DNA of 5,698 bases, taken from positions 1 through 5,698 of the forward strand of contig DKCF01000069.1 of assembly GCA_002451435.1 (NCBI GenBank), written 5' to 3'. The DNA is from Bifidobacterium sp. UBA6881 (GTDB lineage: Bacteria > Actinomycetota > Actinomycetes > Actinomycetales > Bifidobacteriaceae). A program made the translations under genes and the position numbers. Below the pieces are notes generated by a model, which was given only the letters and a program-made list of their open reading frames with translations, ran no database searches and was not told the origin of the DNA. The stretch's first letter is position 1. Every line of letters starts with the position of its first letter. Positions 1-5,672 of the stretch are shown here, piece by piece.

Positions 1-807
1 TCAGGCGAGCTTCTCGACTTGGTTGAAGCCCAACTCCACCGGCGTATCACGGCCGAAGATGGATACAAGGACGGTGAGCTTCTGCGTGGTCGGCTCGACG
101 TCGGAGACGACTGCCGCCATCGTGGTGAACGGGCCATCGGTGACGGTGACCTGATCGCCGACGGCGTAGGAGACCTCGACCGTGCGCTTCTTGGCGGCGG
201 CCGGCTTGTCGCCGGCCTCCTTGAGCGCCTCGGAAGCGATCATCGGAGCCATCATGGAGACGACTTCCTTGCGGGTGAGCGGCGCCGGGTCCTTGGTCGG
301 TCCGACGAAGCCGGTGACGCCTTCGGTCTCGCGCACGATGCGGCGGGCGTTCTCGTCCGGAAGCATGCGAATGAGCACGTAGCCGGGAACGCGCACGCGG
401 GTGATGACCTTCTTGCCCTTTTCGGTGTGCTTCTCGACTTCCTCCATCGGCACTTCCACCTGGAAGATCTGGTCTTCCAAGCCGAAGCTGGCGACACGGG
501 ACTCGACGTTGGTCTTCACGCGCTTCTCGTAGCCGGAGTAGGTGTGCAGCACATACCACTTGCCTTCGAGTGTGCGCAGCTTCTTGGAGAATTCCTCGAC
601 TGCCTTGGCTCCGGCATCCTGCTCTTCGTCATCGTCGGATTCGACTTCGGCCTTCGGAGCCTCATCGGCGGGAGCGTCCACCGGAGTGGACTCCTGCTCG
701 GCGGTCGGGAGCGCCTCAACGGCTGCGGCGGCCTCGGCATCAGCCGTGGCGGCTTCAGCGGCCTCGGGCGCCTCGTCGAGGTTGTCGGAAAACACTTCGT
801 CAGTCAT
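1..807 (-). CDS. nusG: Transcription termination/antitermination factor NusG
   Basis: NusG binds the RNA polymerase clamp and tunes pausing, Rho-dependent termination and transcription-translation coupling. The protein has 268 residues and is complete (ATG at 807-805, TGA at 3-1). Residues 1-80 form an acidic Ala/Glu-rich head, with a DDDEE run near 58-62. The NGN domain covers about 83-188 and starts at GKWYVLHTYSGYEKRV; its core VRVPGYVLIRM lies at 138-148 and EGVTGFVGP at 162-170. A Lys/Ala-rich linker leads to the C-terminal KOW domain (about 213-268), with DGPF at 224-227 and the typical SIFGRDTPVEL at 249-259. E. coli NusG is about 180 residues, so most of the extra length is the head, a feature I recall from other actinobacteria. 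The second KOW glycine is Ala232, which I also recall from actinobacterial homologues. The gene starts 23 nt after secE; AAGGTG about 7 nt upstream serves as ribosome-binding site. It is probably cotranscribed with secE. Confidence 0.97.
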   Translation of the reverse strand: MTDEVFSDNLDEAPEAAEAATADAEAAAAVEALPTAEQESTPVDAPADEAPKAEVESDDDEEQDAGAKAVEEFSKKLRTLEGKWYVLHTYSGYEKRVKTNVESRVASFGLEDQIFQVEVPMEEVEKHTEKGKKVITRVRVPGYVLIRMLPDENARRIVRETEGVTGFVGPTKDPAPLTRKEVVSMMAPMIASEALKEAGDKPAAAKKRTVEVSYAVGDQVTVTDGPFTTMAAVVSDVEPTTQKLTVLVSIFGRDTPVELGFNQVEKLA

Positions 808-830
808 GCAGTTTCACCTTCAAGTTGTTG

Positions 831-1058
831 TCAGCCGAAGATCCACAGGGTCAACTTGCCCAGGCCGAAGTCCATGCCGGTGACCAGTGCCATGAGGAAC
901 AGCACGAAGATGAACACGGCGAGGGCCCAGAAAAACAGCTCTTTGCTGGTCGGGGTCACAACCTTGCGGAGTTCGTCGATGATCTGTTTGATGAACAAAC
1001 CAATACGCATGAAGATGTTCGGCTTGACAGCCTTTTCGCTGGTGCGTGTCTTCGCCAT
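831..1058 (-). CDS. secE: Preprotein translocase subunit SecE
   Basis: SecE is the small essential clamp subunit that stabilises SecY in the membrane translocon. The 75-residue protein starts with a basic cytoplasmic stretch (MAKTRTSEKAVKP). An amphipathic helix follows (about 15-32), then the conserved hinge ELRKVVTPTSKEL at 29-41, where many homologues have Trp-Pro instead of Thr-Pro. A single hydrophobic transmembrane segment spans about 42-60, rich in Phe, Leu and Val. This is the single-span form usual in actinobacteria and firmicutes; E. coli SecE is longer, with three spans. The reading frame stays open upstream to an ATG at 1124, but that start lies inside the tRNA gene. The ATG at 1058-1056 has a strong ribosome-binding site and fits the family length, so I chose it. 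The gene lies 36 nt after tRNA-Trp and 23 nt before nusG, the widely conserved secE-nusG pair. Confidence 0.96.
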   Translation of the reverse strand: MAKTRTSEKAVKPNIFMRIGLFIKQIIDELRKVVTPTSKELFFWALAVFIFVLFLMALVTGMDFGLGKLTLWIFG

Positions 1059-1064
1059 TGTAAA

Positions 1065-1070
1065 TCCTCC
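1065..1070 (-). promoter_or_regulatory. Ribosome-binding site of secE
   Basis: The minus strand reads GGAGGA followed by six bases (TTTACA) and then ATG, close to ideal Shine-Dalgarno spacing. The site sets the secE start at 1058 and rules out the longer frame beginning inside the tRNA. Confidence 0.9.
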
Positions 1071-1080
1071 GCCCTGGTTT

Positions 1081-1086
1081 GTTATA
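1081..1086 (-). promoter_or_regulatory. Possible internal -10 element for secE-nusG
   Basis: Between the tRNA 3' end and secE the minus strand reads TATAAC, five of six matches to TATAAT. A start about seven bases downstream would fall just ahead of the secE ribosome-binding site. The -35 position would lie in the tRNA 3' half and shows no good match, so this may be chance or merely an AU-rich tRNA 3' trailer used for processing. Confidence 0.2.
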
Positions 1087-1094
1087 AGAAAACT

Positions 1095-1170
1095 TGGCAG
1101 GGAAGGCGGGACTCGAACCCACAACCTACGGTTTTGGAGACCGTTGCGCTACCAATTGCGCCACTTCCCT
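1095..1170 (-). tRNA. trnW: tRNA-Trp, anticodon CCA
   Basis: This 76-nt tRNA reads UGG codons. It folds fully by eye. The acceptor stem AGGGAAG pairs with CTTCCCT. The D stem is GCGC/GCGC around an 8-nt loop containing GG. The anticodon stem ACGGT/ACCGT holds loop CTCCAAA, with anticodon CCA at 1137-1135. The variable loop has 5 nt. The T arm is GTGGG-TTCGAGT-CCCGC, with one G-U pair in the stem. The discriminator base is G (1098) and the terminal CCA is encoded (1097-1095). The A1-U72 pair with G73 agrees with the bacterial tRNA-Trp identity set as I recall it. secE begins 36 nt downstream with no terminator between, so the tRNA is probably cut from a shared tRNA-secE-nusG transcript. Confidence 0.98.
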
Positions 1171-1204
1171 AGGTGTACTCTGCCGTTGCTACTTGCTGGC
1201 GAGG

Positions 1205-1233
1205 ATTTTATGCGAAAAACCACGCAAGAAGTA
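1205..1233 (-). promoter_or_regulatory. Candidate promoter for tRNA-Trp-secE-nusG
   Basis: The minus strand carries TAAAAT at 1210-1205, five of six matches to the -10 consensus. A start about seven bases on would give a 5' leader of roughly 27 nt before the tRNA, a sensible length. The hexamer at the 17-nt -35 spacing (TACTTC, 1233-1228) is a poor match, so the call rests on the -10 element and its place upstream of the tRNA. Confidence 0.35.
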
Positions 1234-1237
1234 AGCG

Positions 1238-1316
1238 GCAAAACCGCCAAGACGAAATAGTAGCGGGTATTTGCGATTTCGTCCAATCCACTTTCATCGC
1301 ATAGTCGCAAAACCGC
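1238..1316 (-). repeat. 10-bp direct repeat GCGGTTTTGC, two copies
   Basis: On the minus strand GCGGTTTTGC occurs exactly at 1316-1307 and again at 1247-1238, start points 69 bp apart. The second copy extends into a small hairpin (GCGG-TTTTG-CCGC, 1247-1235). A looser relative with a similar core lies at about 1225-1212. All sit between the aminotransferase terminator and the tRNA, where a regulator could bind, but no binding protein can be named. Confidence 0.4.
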
Positions 1317-1321
1317 TATTT
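1255..1321. repeat. Imperfect inverted repeat upstream of tRNA-Trp
   Basis: The left arm (plus strand) has three blocks: AAATAG (1255-1260), CGG (1264-1266) and TTTGCGA (1270-1276). The right arm returns them in reverse complement: TCGCAAA (1305-1311), CCG (1313-1315) and CTATTT (1316-1321). Sixteen positions can pair, with small bulges, around a centre of 28 nt. The arms flank the possible -35 element at 1281-1286. This could be an operator-like pair of sites, an RNA structure or decayed sequence. Confidence 0.4.
1257..1286 (-). promoter_or_regulatory. Second candidate promoter upstream of tRNA-Trp
   Basis: The minus strand shows TTGGAC (1286-1281, three of six matches to the -35 consensus), an 18-nt spacer and TACTAT (1262-1257, four of six matches to the -10 consensus). 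Transcription would begin near 1250 and read into the tRNA. The -10 overlaps one arm of the inverted repeat and the -35 lies between the arms. The match is modest, and it may compete with the TAAAAT candidate or be no promoter at all. Confidence 0.25.
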
Positions 1322-1328
1322 TCCAACG

Positions 1329-1372
1329 AAAAAAGATTCACGCCCCGGCATGTCTCGCGAAACGTGAATCTT
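1329..1372 (-). terminator. Intrinsic terminator after the aminotransferase gene
   Basis: On the minus strand AAGATTCACG (1372-1363) pairs perfectly over 10 bp with CGTGAATCTT (1342-1333) around a 20-nt loop. A run of six T follows (1334-1329), the first two within the stem. The structure begins 32 nt after the aminotransferase stop, the right place and orientation to end that transcript and insulate the tRNA-Trp operon. The loop is long and the stem only moderately GC-rich, so termination may be incomplete. Confidence 0.75.
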
Positions 1373-1404
1373 ATTCGTTTTATTCGCCGCAGCGTCTCGG
1401 CGGA

Positions 1405-2619
1405 TCAGGCCTCGGCCCACTCCTTCATGCGGCGCATGCCCTCGACCAGGTCGTCATCGGCAAGCGCGTACGAGAATCGCAGATATCCGGGCGCGCCGAA
1501 CGCCTCACCCGGCACCGCGGCCACATGGCCCTCGTCGAGCAGCGCGGCGGCGAGCTCGGACGTGTTGGAGAAGACGGTCTTGTTGGGGCCGAGCGGCTTG
1601 TCCAGCAGTTCAGTCACGTCGGCGAACGCGTAGAACGCGCCGGTCGGCGTCGGGCAGTTCACGCCCGCGATGTCGTTCAGCGCGGCGACGATCGTCTGAC
1701 GGCGCTTGTCGAAGGCGGCGCGCATCTCATAGACGGCGTCCAAGGTGCCGGAAACGGCTTCGATGGCGGCACGCTGGGCGATGTTGTTGACGTTGGACGT
1801 CATGTGCCCCTGCAGCTTCGAAGCGGCCTTGGCCACCGGAAGCGGCGCGATCATCCAGCCGACGCGCCAGCCGGGCATGGCGTAGGTCTTGGCCACGCCG
1901 TTGAGCACGAGCAGCTGGTCGCGGACCTCGGGGACCGCCGCGCCGATGTAGGTGGTTTTGGCGCCGTCGTAGTTGAGGTGCTCGTAGATCTCGTCGGAGA
2001 TGACCCACACATGGTGCTCGATGGCCCACTGCGCGATCGCCCTGACGGTTTCCGGCTTCCACACGGCACCGGTCGGGTTGTTGGGCGTGTTCACGATGAT
2101 GGCCTTGGTGCGCGGGGTGCGCGCGGCCTCGATGTCGTCCAGATCCGGTTCGAAATTGCGGTCGGCTCCGGCGAATACCGGCACCGGGACGCCGCCGGCC
2201 AGCTTGACGGCCTCCGGATAGCTCGTCCAGTACGGCGTCGGGATGATGACCTCGTCGCCCTCGTCGAGCAGGATCTGGAAGGATTCGTAGACGGCCTGCT
2301 TGCCGCCGTTGGTCACGATGACCTGGTTCGGATCGACCTCGTATCCGGAATCGCGCAGCGTCTTGTCCGCGATGGCCCTGCGCAGCTCGGGCAGGCCCGC
2401 GGTCGGCGTGTAACGGTAGTTCTTCGGGTCCTGCACCGCGGCGGCGGCAGCGGCAACGATGGGCGCCGGGGTCGGGAAGTTGGGTTCGCCGGCGCCGAAG
2501 CCGATGACGTCGATTCCGGAGGCCTTCATCGCCTTCGCCTTGGAATCGACGGCCAGCGTCGCGCTGGGAGCCACATGATTGATACGGTCGGATAGAATCT
2601 GCCAGTCAGCCATAGTCAT
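1405..2619 (-). CDS. PLP-dependent class I aminotransferase, aspartate aminotransferase Ib type
   Basis: This cytoplasmic fold-type I enzyme probably moves an amino group between aspartate (or a related amino acid) and 2-oxoglutarate. Numbered from the ATG at 2619 (404 residues), GAGEPNFPTP lies at 42-51 and the phosphate-binding NGGKQ at 104-108. The NTPNNPTG motif at 177-184 carries the cofactor-contacting Asn, and SDEIYEHL at 208-215 has the Asp that pairs with the pyridine nitrogen. VAKTYAMPGWRVGW holds the Schiff-base Lys244 and Arg252, and LRFSYA contains the expected carboxylate-binding Arg381. The GEPxFxTP signature points to subgroup Ib, but exact substrates cannot be read from sequence; alanine or aromatic activity is possible. 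In-frame ATGs also occur at 2667, 2628 and 2613, none with a good ribosome-binding site. I chose 2619 because a -10-like element fits a leaderless start there. A hairpin with a T run follows the gene, which appears to be its own unit. Confidence 0.93.
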   Translation of the reverse strand: MTMADWQILSDRINHVAPSATLAVDSKAKAMKASGIDVIGFGAGEPNFPTPAPIVAAAAAAVQDPKNYRYTPTAGLPELRRAIADKTLRDSGYEVDPNQVIVTNGGKQAVYESFQILLDEGDEVIIPTPYWTSYPEAVKLAGGVPVPVFAGADRNFEPDLDDIEAARTPRTKAIIVNTPNNPTGAVWKPETVRAIAQWAIEHHVWVISDEIYEHLNYDGAKTTYIGAAVPEVRDQLLVLNGVAKTYAMPGWRVGWMIAPLPVAKAASKLQGHMTSNVNNIAQRAAIEAVSGTLDAVYEMRAAFDKRRQTIVAALNDIAGVNCPTPTGAFYAFADVTELLDKPLGPNKTVFSNTSELAAALLDEGHVAAVPGEAFGAPGYLRFSYALADDDLVEGMRRMKEWAEA

Positions 2620-2626
2620 GCTTGCC

Positions 2627-2654
2627 ATGCTAGACCCGGCACGCGAAAAAACAA
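2627..2654 (-). promoter_or_regulatory. Candidate promoter of the aminotransferase, possibly leaderless
   Basis: The minus strand has TTGTTT (2654-2649), a 16-nt spacer and TAGCAT (2632-2627, four of six matches to the -10 consensus). A seven-base gap from the -10 lands on the A of the ATG at 2619. No Shine-Dalgarno sequence precedes any of the four in-frame ATGs, which fits a leaderless transcript, a type common in actinobacteria. The promoter match itself is weak. Confidence 0.3.
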
Positions 2655-2675
2655 AGGGGTGCGACATGCCTTGGA

Positions 2676-2690
2676 CGGAATCGGATTCCG
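2676..2690. other. Small perfect hairpin in the proB-aminotransferase gap
   Basis: CGGAAT and ATTCCG form a perfect 6-bp stem with a 3-nt loop, beginning 76 nt after the proB stop. No T run follows directly; the nearest lies about 20 nt on at 2655-2646. It is therefore not a standard intrinsic terminator, though it could pause polymerase or protect an RNA end. I see nothing else in this 147-nt gap except the possible promoter at its low-coordinate end. Confidence 0.3.
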
Positions 2691-2766
2691 CGTGATCGGC
2701 GTTCCGGCCACCGAGACGAAACCCGCTGCACGCCGCGTCCGCCCCAGCACCGTTCGAGGCGTCAAG

Positions 2767-3900
2767 TCACACCAGCACGAGGTTGTCGCGGTGCACCAGC
2801 GGATGCGCGTATTCCTCGCCGAGGAACCGTCTGAGCTGCGCGGTGTTGCGTCCCAGCATCTGGGGAATCTCCTCGGAGTCGAATCCGACAAGACCCTTCG
2901 CCAGATGCCTGCCTTGCTCGTCGTCGACCCACACCGCGTCACCGGCCGCGAAATCGCCCCGCGCCTCCAGCACGCCGGCGGCGAGCAGGCTGGCCGAACC
3001 GGCGCAGATCGCCTTCGCCGCGCCGGCGTCCGCGACCAGCACGCCCTGCGGATGCGACGCGAACCCGATCCACAGGCGACGGGAGGAGCCACGGTCGTGA
3101 ATCGGCGCGAACACCGTGCCGACCGGGTCGCCCATCATCGCCGGACCCGCATTCGCCGCGCAGGTGAGCACCGCGGGGATGCCGGAGACGGCCGCCACAC
3201 GCGCCGCCTCCATTTTGGTGACCATGCCGCCGGTGCCGACGTTCGAACCGGTGCCGCCGACCTGCACCTGCTCCAAAGCCTTTTCGACATTGGGCACATA
3301 GGCGATGCGCCGCGAACCCGGCTCGCTTGGCGGGGCGGTGTACAACGCGTCGACGTCGGTGAGCAGCACCAGCGCGTCGGCGACCACGATGTTGGCGACC
3401 AGCGCGGAGAGACGGTCGTTGTCGCCGAAACGGATCTCGTTGGAGGCCAGGGAATCGTTTTCGTTGAGGATCGGCACCGCGCCCAGGTCGAGCAGACGGT
3501 CGAGCGTGCGGCGAACATTGCGGTACTGCTGGGGCGAAACGGTGTCGGAAACCGTGAGCAGAATCTGGCCGACGCGCAATCCGTATTTCGCGAAGGCGCT
3601 TTCGTAACGCGCCATGAGCAATCCCTGGCCGACCGCCGCGCACGCCTGCTGGTCGGCGATGTCCGTAGGCCGGGAATCGAAGCCCAATGAGCCGAATCCC
3701 GCGGCGATGGCGCCGGACGAGACCAGTACGACGCGACCGCCCATCAACCGTATGCGGGCGATGGCCGCCACCAGGGCGTCAAGACGCTCAGGATCGAGAT
3801 GGCCGCTCGGTTTGGTCAGCGAACTCGACCCGACCTTCACGACGATGGTCTGCGCCTCGGCGATGCTTCTGCGCACTTGCGATTGCGATGGCGTGTTCAT
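2767..3900 (-). CDS. proB: Glutamate 5-kinase
   Basis: ProB phosphorylates glutamate with ATP to give glutamyl 5-phosphate, the first and normally proline-inhibited step of proline synthesis in the cytoplasm. The product has 377 residues, close to E. coli ProB (367). The amino-acid-kinase domain (about 17-250) has VVKVGSSSLT at 20-29 with Lys22, VVLVSSGAIAAG at 57-68, PILNENDSLASNEIRFGDND at 143-162, LLTDVDALY at 179-187 and GTGGMVTKMEAA at 222-233. A C-terminal PUA domain (about 275-377) ends in the family-typical HPLVHRDNLVLV. The frame stays open 125 codons further upstream, but that stretch crosses the hairpin and the obgE end, while the ATG at 3900 has GGGAGG just ahead, so I chose it. 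The partner gene proA is not in this window. An 80-nt gap with a hairpin separates it from obgE; a 147-nt gap follows. Confidence 0.96.
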   Translation of the reverse strand: MNTPSQSQVRRSIAEAQTIVVKVGSSSLTKPSGHLDPERLDALVAAIARIRLMGGRVVLVSSGAIAAGFGSLGFDSRPTDIADQQACAAVGQGLLMARYESAFAKYGLRVGQILLTVSDTVSPQQYRNVRRTLDRLLDLGAVPILNENDSLASNEIRFGDNDRLSALVANIVVADALVLLTDVDALYTAPPSEPGSRRIAYVPNVEKALEQVQVGGTGSNVGTGGMVTKMEAARVAAVSGIPAVLTCAANAGPAMMGDPVGTVFAPIHDRGSSRRLWIGFASHPQGVLVADAGAAKAICAGSASLLAAGVLEARGDFAAGDAVWVDDEQGRHLAKGLVGFDSEEIPQMLGRNTAQLRRFLGEEYAHPLVHRDNLVLV

Positions 3901-3904
3901 ACAA

Positions 3905-3910
3905 CCTCCC
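3905..3910 (-). promoter_or_regulatory. Ribosome-binding site of proB
   Basis: GGGAGG stands only four bases (TTGT) before the ATG at 3900. The core is strong but the spacing is on the short side. It decides the start against the long upstream open frame. Confidence 0.85.
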
Positions 3911-3929
3911 GGCAGCTCACGCGGCCCAT

Positions 3930-3968
3930 AAAAGCCCGCCGACATGCCATCGGCACATCGGCGGGCTT
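3930..3968 (-). terminator. GC-rich hairpin between obgE and proB, terminator or attenuator
   Basis: On the minus strand AAGCCCGCCGA (3968-3958) pairs perfectly over 11 bp with TCGGCGGGCTT (3942-3932). After a 2x2 mismatch, a further 4-bp stem (GCCG side GGCA/TGCC at 3955-3952 and 3948-3945) closes a 3-nt loop. The right arm runs into four T (3933-3930), then A. The structure begins 12 nt after the obgE stop, as a terminator would, but the T run is short. Only 29 nt separate it from the proB ATG, so it could also act as a partial terminator or leader attenuator for proB. Confidence 0.65.
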
Positions 3969-3980
3969 GTTCTGCCGTCT

Positions 3981-5672
3981 CTATTGTTCCACGTCGTCCG
4001 CGTCTTCGGACTCGCCACGTCCAAAAAGGCTCGTGGTGTCGTGCCGGTCGTCGTCGACGGACGGGTCGGCCCAGTGTCCGGCCTTGCGTTCGGCCATCAT
4101 GGCCTCGCGGACGGCCTGGCGGGCATCCATCATCTCGTGGTACTGGCGACGGCGTTCGGCGTTGGTACGGCGCTGGACGCGGCCGTCCTGGTCCTGCAAT
4201 CGCAGGTCCACGCCGCGTGCGCCCAGCTGGGCGCCGTCGAGCATTTCCGCGCCTGCGGCGATGGTCGGGTCCCAATCGAATTCCACGGCGCGTTCGCCGC
4301 GGCCGATGCGCACCTCGTCGCCCGGCTTGGCGCCCTTGTTCCGCAGTTCGTCCTCCACGCCCAGCTTGGCGAGACGGTCGGCGAGGTAACCGACTGCCTC
4401 GTCGTTGTCGAAGTTGGTCTGCATGACCCAGCGTTCCGGCTTGGTGCCGCGCACCTCGTACCAGACCTCGCCGTTGCCGTTCTCCTTGCGTTCCACGGTG
4501 AAGTCGAGCGCGGTGCCGCCCTCGTCGTTGCGACGGCGACGGTTGCGGGGCGATTCCAGAGGCTTGATGACCACGCGGGCGTCCTCTTCGGCCTGTTCGC
4601 GTCTGGCGACTTCCTTGCGCATGTCGGCCACGAGTCCGGCAAGCGCCCAGTTCAGCTCCTTGAGGCCTTCATGGGAGGCCGTGGAGATGATGTAGACCTT
4701 GAGACCGAGCTTTTCGAATTCGGGTTTCACGAATTCGGCGAGCTCCTTGGCCTCCGGCATATCCACCTTGTTGAGGATGATGATGCGGGGACGTTCCGGA
4801 ATCGGAATGGCGCCCAGCGGAAGCTCCAGCTTGTCGGCGTATTCGGCGAGCTCGTGCTCCAACGCCTGGTAGTCGCTCATCGGATCGCGGTCCGGTTCCA
4901 AGGTGGCGCAATCGATGACGTGCGCGATGATCTCCGTGCGTTCGATGTGGCGCAGGAACTCGAGACCGAGTCCCTTTCCCTGGGAGGCGCCCGGAATCAG
5001 GCCCGGCACGTCGGCGATGGTGTATCGCATATCGCCCGCCATGACCACGCCGAGGTTCGGCACCAACGTGGTGAACGGATAATCCGCGATCTTCGGCTTG
5101 GCGGAACTCATCGCGGCGATGAGGCTGGACTTGCCGGCGGACGGGAATCCCACCAAGGCGACGTCGGCGATGGATTTGAGCTCCAGGATGACGTCACGTT
5201 CCTCGCCGGGCTCTCCCAGCAACGCGAAGCCGGGGGCGCGGCGCGTGCGGTTGGCCAGCGCGGCGTTGCCGAGGCCGCCGTCGCCGCCCGCGGCCGCGAC
5301 GAACCGGTCGCCCGCGTGACGCAGGTCGGCGAGCTGCGCGCCCGGACGCTTGCGTTCGCCCTGCGCGCCTTTGGCCGCGAAGATCACCGTGCCCACCGGC
5401 ACCGGCAGCAGCAGGTCGGCGCCCTTGGAGCCGTCTTTGGTGTCGCCCAGACCCATGGTGCCGCTTTCGGCCTCGCGATGCGGCATGAATCGGTAGTCCA
5501 GCAAACTGTTGGCGTTCGAATCGGCGACGAAGACCACGTTGCCGCCATTGCCGCCATTGCCGCCGTTCGGGCCCGCCAATGGCTTGTACTTTTCCCTGCG
5601 TATGCCGGCGGAACCGTTGCCGCCGTCACCGCCCTTGACGTGGACGGTCACGCGATCGACGAAATCACTCAT
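3981..5672 (-). CDS. obgE: Ribosome-assembly GTPase Obg (CgtA)
   Basis: Obg is an essential GTPase that binds the large ribosomal subunit during assembly and is linked to the ppGpp response. The 563-residue protein begins with the glycine-rich Obg fold (about 1-168), with KGGDGGNGSAGIRREKYKP at 13-31 and AAGGDGGLGNAALANRTRRAPG at 127-148. In the G domain, G1 is GFPSAGKSS (175-183), G2 includes the Thr pair at 201-202 after DYPF, G3 is DVPG (221-224), G4 NKVD (301-304) and G5 STAS (330-333). The OCT domain (about 385-468) ends in the typical VEFDWDP (463-469). Residues 470-563 form a charged extension absent from E. coli Obg: an Arg/Glu-rich, probably helical part (about 498-534), then an acidic end. 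The ATG at 5672 is fixed by the canonical MSDFVDRVTVHVKGGDGG start. AAAGGTG lies upstream. Upstream neighbours, in many bacteria rplU and rpmA, fall outside the window. Confidence 0.98.
   Translation of the reverse strand: MSDFVDRVTVHVKGGDGGNGSAGIRREKYKPLAGPNGGNGGNGGNVVFVADSNANSLLDYRFMPHREAESGTMGLGDTKDGSKGADLLLPVPVGTVIFAAKGAQGERKRPGAQLADLRHAGDRFVAAAGGDGGLGNAALANRTRRAPGFALLGEPGEERDVILELKSIADVALVGFPSAGKSSLIAAMSSAKPKIADYPFTTLVPNLGVVMAGDMRYTIADVPGLIPGASQGKGLGLEFLRHIERTEIIAHVIDCATLEPDRDPMSDYQALEHELAEYADKLELPLGAIPIPERPRIIILNKVDMPEAKELAEFVKPEFEKLGLKVYIISTASHEGLKELNWALAGLVADMRKEVARREQAEEDARVVIKPLESPRNRRRRNDEGGTALDFTVERKENGNGEVWYEVRGTKPERWVMQTNFDNDEAVGYLADRLAKLGVEDELRNKGAKPGDEVRIGRGERAVEFDWDPTIAAGAEMLDGAQLGARGVDLRLQDQDGRVQRRTNAERRRQYHEMMDARQAVREAMMAERKAGHWADPSVDDDRHDTTSLFGRGESEDADDVEQ
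5541..5567. repeat. Three tandem 9-bp units inside obgE
   Basis: The plus strand has gccgccatt twice and then gccgccgtt, coding for three Asn-Gly-Gly units at Obg residues 37-45. This is the GGxGGxGG part of the Obg fold, where other homologues usually carry Asp or Arg as well as Asn. The repeat is explained by the protein motif, though short perfect units can change copy number by slippage. Confidence 0.7.

Noticed and set aside
1059..1124. Longer SecE start at 1124
   Set aside because: The added residues are encoded by the tRNA-Trp 3' half and the spacer; the ATG at 1058 has an ideal Shine-Dalgarno sequence.
19..1260. Plus-strand open frame of 413 codons
   Set aside because: It runs antisense through nusG, secE and the tRNA gene, has no family motif and no ribosome-binding site. 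It is a by-product of GC-rich codon use.
1525..2595. Plus-strand open frame of 356 codons opposite the aminotransferase
   Set aside because: The protein is rich in Val, Gly, Asp, Arg and His with no recognisable domain, as expected of the mirror of a GC-rich gene with a fully conserved enzyme on the other strand.
2646..2655. T-rich run on the minus strand as terminator of proB
   Set aside because: No GC-rich stem directly precedes it; the nearest hairpin ends about 20 nt earlier. It fits a -35 region at least as well.
2659..3690. Plus-strand open frame of 343 codons opposite proB
   Set aside because: It is antisense to a complete, motif-rich ProB and has an Arg/His/Gly-rich composition typical of shadow frames.
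3901..4275. N-terminal extension of proB by 125 codons
   Set aside because: It would cross the obgE end and the terminator-like hairpin, is Arg/Pro/Gly-rich, and the internal ATG at 3900 has a clear ribosome-binding site and the family-typical length.
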